A stretch of 41,213 nucleotides of DNA from Winogradskyella sp. (GTDB lineage: Bacteria; Bacteroidota; Bacteroidia; Flavobacteriales; Flavobacteriaceae): NCBI RefSeq assembly GCF_028289625.1, contig NZ_JANQOM010000081.1, forward strand, positions 1 through 41,213, given 5' to 3'. Within the stretch, counting starts at the first letter, position 1; the number at the start of each line of letters is the position of its first letter. The translations under genes and the position numbers were made by a program. This document shows positions 34,558-41,213 of this stretch, in pieces. The notes beneath the pieces are model-generated. The model was not told where the DNA came from. It was given only the letters and a program-made list of their open reading frames with translations, and ran no database searches.

Positions 34558-36069
34558 ATGAAAAAAATTAAATATTTATATCTAACGCTTTTAGTTGCTA
34601 TTTTAGGATGCCAGGATGCGATAGATATTCAACAGCCAGGTAGAATTACTCTCGATGTGGCTTTTAGAACAGTTGACGACCTAAGCCGTGGTCTTAATGG
34701 AGCTTATCTCAGTTATGACTTAGTAAATGAAATTGCTATGGCTGCCGCTTATACTGATGAAGTAGGCCCAGGTGTGGCAAGTGGTGGGCAAAACTTCACT
34801 ACAGGTTTTATATTTGAGCTTAACCCTCTTTCAAGTGCATCTTCTACTTTTTGGGCTGGTGGTTACCTTCAGTTAAACAGACTAAACAGATTGTTGGAAG
34901 GGGCAGCAGGTATTACACCTACTCCAGAAGAAGAGGATGAATACAACGATATAGTTGGACAAGCTTTGGCTTTAAGAGCCTACTCTCACTTTCAGTTGTT
35001 AAGTTATTATTCCACAGATTACACTAACGACGAAGCTCTTGGAGTTCCGATCCAGATTGCTGTACCAAGTATAGCAGATCAACCGCTTAGAAATACAAAT
35101 GGTGAGGTATATCAGCAAATTGAAGATGATTTAAGCCGAGCATTTTCCCTAATACAAGATGATGTTAGTGCGACGAGGACGTTTGTTTCCAAGGATTTTG
35201 TATTGGCCTTAAGAGCTAGAGTTGCAGCCTACAGGGGAGATTATAGTACTGCTTTACCAATTGCACAAGATTTACTTAACAGATATCCCTTGGCAACTAC
35301 TGCTAGTTTTCCAGATATTTGGTTAGACGAATCTAATGACGAGGTAATTTTTAAGTTGGAAAGGGTACTTAATGGGCCATTTGATGGCCAAGGTAGCAAT
35401 GGTGCAGTAGCTAGTGGTGGTTGGGTTGGAAATGTGTTTGCATTTGTTAATGCCTCTGCTGGCGGTGGTGCCTTTTTTGAATTCGGTAGAACTTTGTTTA
35501 ATTTATTTGAAGAAGGTGATATAAGACGTACAGCTTACCTTGCGCCAGATGCGGTTGTTTCTCCCGATTATGAAAATACACCAGATTATTTGAATGATGA
35601 TGTTTTGCCAGTTGCAAAATATCCAGGTTCACAAGGGCAGTTTTTAATGAACGACCATAAAGTCTTTCGTTCAGCTGAAATGCTTCTCATTATAGCAGAA
35701 GCTTATGCAGATAGTAATAATCTAAATGGCCCAACTAATTCTGTAGCCGCAACTTTAAAGCAATTAAGAGATGCTAGGTTTGGAACAGCACAAGGACTAG
35801 ATGCATTTAACTCTCAACAAGATGCCTTTAATGCTATTTTAAATGAGAGAAGAGTTGAATTAGCTTTTGAAGGCCATAGATGGAAAGATGTTAAGCGTCT
35901 AGGCGCTAGAGCGAATCAAAATATTGTCAGAGAACCTTTGGATTGCGACCAGTTTAATGCTTGTGAGTTATCAAATTCTGATTTCAGAATGACTATCCCA
36001 TTACCTGTTATTGAATTTGAAGGTAATCCTGGCTTAAGAGAGCAACAAAACCCTGGTTATACAAACTAA
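34558..36069 (+). CDS. SusD/RagB-type nutrient-binding lipoprotein
   Basis: A 503-residue lipoprotein (LTLLVAILGC, Cys18) with the RagB/SusD architecture. The conserved N-terminal SusD-like part (QPGRITLDVAFRTVDDLSRG) is followed by TPR-type helices (GQALALRAYSHFQLLSYYS at about 140-158), and the C-terminal RagB/SusD region has ILNERRVELAFEGHRWKDVKRLG, a phrase typical of the family. It forms the lid over the SusC barrel and captures substrate. It is co-transcribed with the SusC gene (14 bp gap) and the following lipoprotein gene (15 bp gap). Confidence 0.97.
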   Translation: MKKIKYLYLTLLVAILGCQDAIDIQQPGRITLDVAFRTVDDLSRGLNGAYLSYDLVNEIAMAAAYTDEVGPGVASGGQNFTTGFIFELNPLSSASSTFWAGGYLQLNRLNRLLEGAAGITPTPEEEDEYNDIVGQALALRAYSHFQLLSYYSTDYTNDEALGVPIQIAVPSIADQPLRNTNGEVYQQIEDDLSRAFSLIQDDVSATRTFVSKDFVLALRARVAAYRGDYSTALPIAQDLLNRYPLATTASFPDIWLDESNDEVIFKLERVLNGPFDGQGSNGAVASGGWVGNVFAFVNASAGGGAFFEFGRTLFNLFEEGDIRRTAYLAPDAVVSPDYENTPDYLNDDVLPVAKYPGSQGQFLMNDHKVFRSAEMLLIIAEAYADSNNLNGPTNSVAATLKQLRDARFGTAQGLDAFNSQQDAFNAILNERRVELAFEGHRWKDVKRLGARANQNIVREPLDCDQFNACELSNSDFRMTIPLPVIEFEGNPGLREQQNPGYTN

Positions 36070-36084
36070 TAAAAATATTTAAAA

Positions 36085-36882
36085 ATGAGAAATAACATAA
36101 TAAAGATCTTTATGCTTTGCATATCTTTGGTTTTAATGCAAAGCTGTGATCCAGATTTAGTAGTATTTGACCCAGATAATGGCCAAACAGCCTTATCATT
36201 TGGTGAAACAGTTTATAACTTATCTATTCCTGAGGAGAACCTTACAATAGAAATTCCAGTAAATATTACGACGCGCTCAAACTCAGCAAGAGATTTCAAT
36301 GTTGTAGTAGATGAGGAAGCTACCACACCAGGTACTTCATCCGAATATTCAATAGGTAGTGTAAGTATACCTGCAGGTGAATATAGTGGTACATTAGCAG
36401 TAGATTTTACATTCGCGAACATTGGTGGAATGGATGGTGAAACCAAAGACTTGGTAATCAACCTTGTAGCACCTGATGGTGGTGCTACATACAATGACGT
36501 AGCAACGATTACTTATTTTAGAGAAATCATTTGTAATGATTTAGAATTAGAAGTTGTGAGTGATATCTTCGGAACAGAAACGGGGTATACAATTACTGAT
36601 GATCAAGGAAATGTTGTTGCTGGTGTTGAGCCAGGTGATATGTTTCCAGGAAATTTCTGTACACAGTTGACATATACTGAGTCAATTACCCTTCCAGATG
36701 GTGACTATACTTTCACCATTCTTGATTCATTTGGCGATGGCATGATTGCACAAAATAATGCGTGTGGTCCAGATGATATTATTGGAACATATAGATTATC
36801 ATGTTCAATTATTGTTCACGCACAAGGAGGTGGTGCATCTGTTGGTGCAGCTGAGTCCACAGATTTTAGCGTGAATCCTTAG
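36085..36882 (+). CDS. Surface lipoprotein of the SusCD operon, Calx-beta-like
   Basis: A 265-residue lipoprotein (MLCISLVLMQSC, Cys at about 21). Residues 30-140 contain beta-rich, Calx-beta-like sequence (SFGETVYNLSIPEENLTIEI and SVSIPAGEYSGTLAVDFTFA). The C-terminal part has two or more Cys (ICND, NFCT, NACGPDD, RLSCS) and the phrase TITLPDGDYTFTILDSFGDGM-like, seen in other flavobacterial surface proteins. It probably occupies the position of SusE/SusF-type accessory binding lipoproteins. The gene is followed by an intrinsic terminator. The ligand is unknown. Confidence 0.75.
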   Translation: MRNNIIKIFMLCISLVLMQSCDPDLVVFDPDNGQTALSFGETVYNLSIPEENLTIEIPVNITTRSNSARDFNVVVDEEATTPGTSSEYSIGSVSIPAGEYSGTLAVDFTFANIGGMDGETKDLVINLVAPDGGATYNDVATITYFREIICNDLELEVVSDIFGTETGYTITDDQGNVVAGVEPGDMFPGNFCTQLTYTESITLPDGDYTFTILDSFGDGMIAQNNACGPDDIIGTYRLSCSIIVHAQGGGASVGAAESTDFSVNP

Positions 36883-36905
36883 AATTTATTATAAATTAAC
36901 TTTTA

Positions 36906-36942
36906 AAGGCGGCTTATGTAAAAAAATAAGTCGCTTTTTTTA
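36906..36942 (+). terminator. Intrinsic terminator of the SusCD operon
   Basis: GCGGCTTAT (36909-36917) pairs with ATAAGTCGC (36926-36934) with one G-U, followed by a T-run (36935-36941). Confidence 0.75.
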
Positions 36943-37048
36943 GAACTAATAACTAAAGGAATGACCTGATTATTTCTTATTAAATCAATAATTTATATCA
37001 TTTCTTAATAATTTTTTAATGGCTGTCTCTTTAGGCAGGCTTTTTTAG

Positions 37049-37056
37049 TATATTTG
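37049..37056 (+). promoter_or_regulatory. Bacteroidota -7 box upstream of the S8 peptidase gene
   Basis: TATATTTG is an exact TAnnTTTG, 17 bases before the ATG at 37074, so the peptidase gene has its own promoter separate from the SusCD operon. The -33 half is not clear. Confidence 0.55.
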
Positions 37057-37073
37057 AAAAAAAAAGCTTTTTT

Positions 37074-39014
37074 ATGAAAAATTATACTTTTATTATCTTT
37101 TTTTTGTTGGTATCTATTGTTTACTCTCAAAACAATAAAAATATTGATAATTTATCCGCTCACAACAAAGAGCTTTATAAAACGCTTAAAGCTATTGAAG
37201 ATCAAAGAAAAAAAAATATTGCAGAATTTTTAAATACTAATCCTACAGTAAAGCGTTTTATTTACGAAAATGGAACATTAGTAAAATTTCTTAAGGACAT
37301 TGTAGGCGGAAAACCAATTTACATTTCCCAAGATAATTCAGAAGCGGCCATAGCCACAAAAACTGATAGATTAATGCTTGGGGGTTCATTAAATTTAAAC
37401 TTGGATGGCTCTGGTGTTAATGTTGGGGTTTGGGAAGTAAATATACCACAAGAAAATCATGTTGAATTTTTTGACAATTCAGATACCTCTTCGAGAGTTA
37501 CTCTTTTAGATTTTATTAATTCTGATGGAAGTACTAATCAGAGCAACCATGCAACCCACGTTATAGGAACAATAGCTGCAAAAGGGGTTGATCCCGATGC
37601 TATGGGTATGGCTCCAAACGCTAACGTTAGATCTTATAATGCAGTCAACGATTTATCAGAAATGTTAATAGAAGCTTCTGCTAGCGGTTCGCCATTATTA
37701 CTATCTAATCATAGTTATGGCGTACCTCCACAGGATTTTCAAAGCAATCCATGGGTAATTGGTGCTTATACTACTGATGCACGAAACCTTGACGAAATTG
37801 TTAAAAATAATCCCTATTATCTTTCGGTTCATTCAGCTGGTAATTCAGGTAATTTTGATAATCCAAATCCTTTCTTTTCAGGTTTTGATAAACTGACTCT
37901 TGAAAAAACATCAAAAAATAATTTAGTTATAGCAAACGCAGACCCTGCAATAAATGGTTTAGGAAATCTTATATCATTTCCTATAAATTCAAGCAGTAGT
38001 CAAGGCCCTACAGATGACTTGCGAATTAAACCTGATTTAGCAGCTGATGGCACTAACCTTTATTCCTCCATACCAGGTAATAGTTATGGTACCTTATCAG
38101 GTACTTCAATGGCAGCTCCTAATACAACAGGTACTTTAGCACTGTTACAGCAATATTATAATCAACTAAATAGTAAGTTTATGTTTGCTGCTACCTTAAA
38201 AGGTTTAGTATGCCATACTGCTACAGATGATAGTTCAATACCTGGTCCAGATCCTATTTTTGGATGGGGTTTTTTAAATGCAGAATTCGCGGCAAATACT
38301 ATTACAGATGCTTCTAATGGAACAGCAATAATTGAAGAAACAGTACTAGCGAATGGTGATAGCTATACTTTTTCATTCAATGCTATCTCAGGCGACAACA
38401 TTATAGCATCTTTATGTTGGACAGATACCCCAGGTGATATAGCTACTAGTGTGGATTTAAATAGTGATACTCCTAGGCTTGTTAATGATTTGGATATAAG
38501 AATTGCAAAAGATGGTATTACTTATTTTCCTTATTATTCTGATATCAACATATTTTCTGGCTTTTCAAACTTCAAAGGCGATAACTCTAGGGACAATCTT
38601 GAAAGAATTGATTTTGTTGCTCCTTCTGATGGTGAGTATAATGTTACAATAAGCCACAAGGGAACTTTAGTAGGATTTCCAATAGATGATCGAAGACAAG
38701 AGTACTCAGTTATTGTCACAGGAAACAATCTTACCCTTAGCACTAATGATGTTAGCTTAAGTGACAAAATGACGCTTTATCCTAATCCAACAAAAGATTA
38801 TTTTGATTTAAATTTCAGTATTTCAAATGATTCGGATATCACTGTAAAAATTTACGATATTAATGCACGATTGGTAAATGAAAAAATATTCAGCAATTAT
38901 AATAATTCAATTTTTAAGGAAAGGTTCTATACCGATAACTTAACATCTGGCATTTATATGGTCAAAGTATCTAATGGTAATAGTATAGCTACTAAAAAGC
39001 TTATCATAAATTAA
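37074..39014 (+). CDS. Secreted S8 (subtilisin-like) peptidase with T9SS sorting domain
   Basis: A 646-residue exported protein (signal 1-18, ending VYSQ). The S8 domain spans about 95-420. The catalytic His159 is in NHATHVIGT, the oxyanion Asn257 in SAGNSGN and the nucleophile Ser345 in LSGTSMAAPN. The position of the catalytic Asp is occupied by Glu121 in NVGVWEVNIP; the GAA codon is clear. A beta-rich domain (about 430-560) follows, then a T9SS type A sorting domain (about 570-646, LYPNPTKDYFDLNF and LTSGIYMVKVSNGN). The protein would be secreted through T9SS and attached at the surface or released. It sits directly after the SusCD operon but has its own promoter and terminator. Confidence 0.93.
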   Translation: MKNYTFIIFFLLVSIVYSQNNKNIDNLSAHNKELYKTLKAIEDQRKKNIAEFLNTNPTVKRFIYENGTLVKFLKDIVGGKPIYISQDNSEAAIATKTDRLMLGGSLNLNLDGSGVNVGVWEVNIPQENHVEFFDNSDTSSRVTLLDFINSDGSTNQSNHATHVIGTIAAKGVDPDAMGMAPNANVRSYNAVNDLSEMLIEASASGSPLLLSNHSYGVPPQDFQSNPWVIGAYTTDARNLDEIVKNNPYYLSVHSAGNSGNFDNPNPFFSGFDKLTLEKTSKNNLVIANADPAINGLGNLISFPINSSSSQGPTDDLRIKPDLAADGTNLYSSIPGNSYGTLSGTSMAAPNTTGTLALLQQYYNQLNSKFMFAATLKGLVCHTATDDSSIPGPDPIFGWGFLNAEFAANTITDASNGTAIIEETVLANGDSYTFSFNAISGDNIIASLCWTDTPGDIATSVDLNSDTPRLVNDLDIRIAKDGITYFPYYSDINIFSGFSNFKGDNSRDNLERIDFVAPSDGEYNVTISHKGTLVGFPIDDRRQEYSVIVTGNNLTLSTNDVSLSDKMTLYPNPTKDYFDLNFSISNDSDITVKIYDINARLVNEKIFSNYNNSIFKERFYTDNLTSGIYMVKVSNGNSIATKKLIIN

Positions 39015-39038
39015 TAGACTACAACAATAATTAATTCT

Positions 39039-39067
39039 AAAAGCTGTTTTATTTTAAAACAGCTTTT
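39039..39067 (+). terminator. Intrinsic terminator after the S8 peptidase gene
   Basis: AAAAGCTGTTTTA (39039-39051) pairs with TAAAACAGCTTTT (39055-39067), 13 bp with a TTT loop. Confidence 0.8.
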
Positions 39068-39114
39068 ATTCTTTATATTTATCCCGAATTTCCTATAACT
39101 GATATTGTCTAGAA

Positions 39115-41103
39115 TTGTTTAAAATCAAACGTATATTAACTGTAATCTTTTTAGTTTTTCTCCTCAAATTTTCTTTTGGGCAAACACCTATACCAAAACA
39201 GATTGAAAAGAATGACTCTCTAACACAAATCCAAAAAAGACAAAAAATCAATAAATCTAAGCTGAAGAGCACTCAAGTTGATGATCAAATACCTCTAATA
39301 GAGAAGTATAAGATTATCAAAGAATTTAGGGATGAGACTTTTGTCGATACGACGATTACAATTACTAAGGATTATGAGTTTAATTACCTACAGCGCGATA
39401 ATTTTGGGTTAATGCCATTTGCAAATATTGGACAAACATATAATTCCTTGACCTTTGATTTTTCTAACCATCAAGCTAACCCTCGTTTTGGCGCACGAGC
39501 AAGACATTTTAATTATTATGAAAAAGAGGATATCGGTTATTATGAAGTGCCGACACCATGGACAAGGTTAACTTACAAAACAGCTTTTGAACAAGGTCAA
39601 ATGTTAGACGCCTTTTTTACAGTTAATCTATCTAAACAGTTTAACTTTTCAATAGCTTACAAAGGTTTAAGGTCCTTAGGTAACTATCAAAATGCACTTA
39701 CAAGTTCTGGAAACTTTCGCTTTACGTCTAACTACAAAACCAAGAACAATCGATATAAAGTCAAAGCACATATTGTAACACAAGACTTACTCAACCAAGA
39801 AAATGGCGGGCTATTGGACGAAGAGATAGTTAATTTCGAATCCGGGAATGAAGATTTTATTGACCGATCTGTTTTTGATATGAATTTTCAAGATGCTGAA
39901 AATATTCTGGTTGGTAAGCGCTATTTTTTAGAGCATTCCTATGACATCGTCACAAAAAACGATAGCTTAGATAGAAACCGGTTAACAGCAATTAATAAAA
40001 TTGCACTCGAAGATAAATTTTATCAGTTTTATCAAGACTCTCCATCAAGTGATTTTTTTGGTGATTTCTTTACAAATGATGTTAACGAAAAAGTTACTCT
40101 AGAAAATTTTAATGCCTATGTTGGGGTAGAATATTTCAATAATATAATCGGCCAACTTCAATTTGGGCTCAGTTATACAGATATAAATTACGGGTATGAC
40201 ACTTTGGTTTTTCTTGATGACGAAATTATCCCAAATCGAATAAAGACGAGCTTTCTGAGTATAAGCGCCAACTACGAAAAGAAAATAAAGAATATATTGT
40301 TAAAGGGGGATGCAGGTCTAAATCTGTCCGATGAGTTTGCAGGAAGTTTTATTGATGGTCAACTTAGTTATCAATTAAACAAGGACATATACCTATCAGG
40401 AGGAATTAATATAAGTTCGAGATTACCAAATTATAATTTGTTGCTTTATCAAAGTGATTACACCAATTATAACTGGAATAATTTCAACACCTATGAAAAT
40501 ATAAATACACAACAATTATCGTTTCAAATTAATTCAGAAAAATATGTCAATGCCTCCTTGGATATTTCTAACATAGATAATTTTACGTTTTTTAATCTTG
40601 AGAGTAATACAGATGGCTTACGTGTCATTAAGCCTAATCAGTATGATAGTTCAATTCAATATCTCAGACTTAAAGTTCAGAAAGAATTAAGGTTGGGAAA
40701 TTTTGCGTTAGATAATACTATAATGTACCAGAATGCCACAAGTGATTCCGATGTACTAAATGTTCCTACAATTATTACCCGCAATACGTTATATTTTTCT
40801 AAGCAAATATTTAAAAAGGCGATGACTTTACAAACAGGAGTAACGCTAAACTATTTTACCGAGTATAATATGAACGGTTACGATCCACTTCTTGCAGAAT
40901 TCTATACTCAAACTGAAACTGAAGTTGGCGGCTTCCCAAGATTAGATTTTTTTATAAATGCCAAGGTGAGGCAAACAAGAATATTTCTAAAGGCTGAGCA
41001 TTTTAATTCTTCCTTTACAGGATATAATTACTTTTCAGCACCCAATCATCCATATAGAGACTTTACAGTAAGGTTTGGTTTAGTGTGGGATTTCTTTTTA
41101 TGA
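39115..41103 (+). CDS. Putative porin (Porin_10 type outer-membrane protein)
   Basis: A 662-residue protein with a signal peptide (KIKRILTVIFLVFLLKFSFG, ending near 22). It matches the flavobacterial putative-porin family: YLQRDNFGLMPFANIGQTYN near residue 93-112, then alternating amphipathic strands with abundant Tyr/Asn/Phe and a final beta-barrel strand ending RFGLVWDFFL. It should form an outer-membrane beta-barrel; specificity is unknown. No ATG can serve: the frame is closed by TGA at 39100-39102 and only TTG at 39115 gives the full signal peptide, so a TTG start is proposed. It lies 100 bp after the subtilase gene, behind a terminator. Confidence 0.9.
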   Translation: MFKIKRILTVIFLVFLLKFSFGQTPIPKQIEKNDSLTQIQKRQKINKSKLKSTQVDDQIPLIEKYKIIKEFRDETFVDTTITITKDYEFNYLQRDNFGLMPFANIGQTYNSLTFDFSNHQANPRFGARARHFNYYEKEDIGYYEVPTPWTRLTYKTAFEQGQMLDAFFTVNLSKQFNFSIAYKGLRSLGNYQNALTSSGNFRFTSNYKTKNNRYKVKAHIVTQDLLNQENGGLLDEEIVNFESGNEDFIDRSVFDMNFQDAENILVGKRYFLEHSYDIVTKNDSLDRNRLTAINKIALEDKFYQFYQDSPSSDFFGDFFTNDVNEKVTLENFNAYVGVEYFNNIIGQLQFGLSYTDINYGYDTLVFLDDEIIPNRIKTSFLSISANYEKKIKNILLKGDAGLNLSDEFAGSFIDGQLSYQLNKDIYLSGGINISSRLPNYNLLLYQSDYTNYNWNNFNTYENINTQQLSFQINSEKYVNASLDISNIDNFTFFNLESNTDGLRVIKPNQYDSSIQYLRLKVQKELRLGNFALDNTIMYQNATSDSDVLNVPTIITRNTLYFSKQIFKKAMTLQTGVTLNYFTEYNMNGYDPLLAEFYTQTETEVGGFPRLDFFINAKVRQTRIFLKAEHFNSSFTGYNYFSAPNHPYRDFTVRFGLVWDFFL

Positions 41104-41183
41104 TTTTCACATCTGTAAAATATTCATTTTCAAAACCCTGCAAATATTCTAATATCTTATTAAAATAAAATATAATAAAATCC

Positions 41184-41213
41184 TTGCGTTCAATAAAAAG
41201 GGTTTTATATTTG
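41184..41213 (+). promoter_or_regulatory. Promoter at the right end of the window
   Basis: TTG at 41184-41186, 19 bp, then TATATTTG at 41206-41213. This is a full match to the Bacteroidota -33/-7 promoter and probably drives a gene beginning just outside the window. Confidence 0.6.

Noticed and set aside
37018..37047. Possible terminator (GGCTG...CAGGC then T6) before the S8 peptidase gene
   Set aside because: The stem has only four pairs with a mismatch, and the good SusCD terminator lies at 36906-36942.
1..41213. Search for tRNA, rRNA, CRISPR, IS elements, prophage or defence genes
   Set aside because: No cloverleaf-like blocks, regular spaced repeats, transposases or phage genes were recognised on either strand.

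Overview
The window is a gene-dense, AT-rich chromosomal segment from a member of the Bacteroidota, most likely a marine or aquatic Flavobacteriaceae. The evidence is a SusC/SusD pair, type IX secretion (T9SS) C-terminal sorting domains, TlpA/DUF4369 and DUF1573 proteins, a Porin_10-type outer-membrane protein, lipoproteins with Cys at about residue 16-20, and promoters of the Bacteroidota type (TTG, 19-21 bp, TAnnTTTG). I find 35 protein genes, one of them cut by the left edge. I see no rRNA, tRNA, CRISPR array, insertion sequence or prophage. No gene-free stretch exceeds 300 bp.

Layout. 1-2456 (minus): a DUF4136 lipoprotein (partial), a long animal-type urocanase (hutU) and a translationally coupled DUF5522 mini-protein. 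2573-5900 (plus): a probable operon of a small HExxH membrane protein, a PLP-dependent ACC deaminase/D-cysteine desulfhydrase-like enzyme, a GH73-LysM lipoprotein and hemL, closed by a terminator. 5952-7854 (minus): a small periplasmic helical protein and a 498-residue helical protein of unknown role. 8006-14255 (plus): yiaA; a CPBP / DUF2157 / GDYXXLXY membrane operon; two tandem membrane-anchored alpha/beta hydrolases whose genes overlap by 41 nt; and a membrane-anchored terpenoid-cyclase-fold protein with a paired direct repeat upstream. 14325-24992 (minus): a DUF5117/5118-type metzincin lipoprotein, a diheme cytochrome c, a TlpA-like reductase, a T9SS beta-helix protein, lysS with a C-terminal extension, a CxxS thioredoxin-fold protein, a DUF1573 protein and a membrane-tethered LuxR-type regulator. 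25111-26566 (plus): a YqaE/Pmp3 mini-protein, a SnoaL-like protein and lipB. 26665-31287 (minus): an OmpA-family protein with an internal jelly-roll-like region, and rnhB with a large downstream lipoprotein. 31505-41103 (plus): a SusC-SusD-lipoprotein operon, a T9SS subtilase and a porin.

Much of the segment is cell-envelope biology (lipoproteins, outer-membrane import, secreted proteins, periplasmic redox) interleaved with housekeeping genes (hemL, lysS, lipB, rnhB). The most coherent functional unit is at the right: a TonB-dependent SusCD importer next to a secreted subtilase, which would suit peptide scavenging. I did not find a clear-cut novel defence or mobile system. The best leads are unusual variants: a subtilase with Glu at the catalytic Asp position, a CPBP protein with Gln-Gln for Glu-Glu, an out-of-frame overlap between paralogous hydrolases, an acyclic-looking terpenoid-cyclase toroid behind a LytTR-like direct repeat, obligatory TTG starts, and promoter boxes so close to ATG that leaderless mRNAs are likely.
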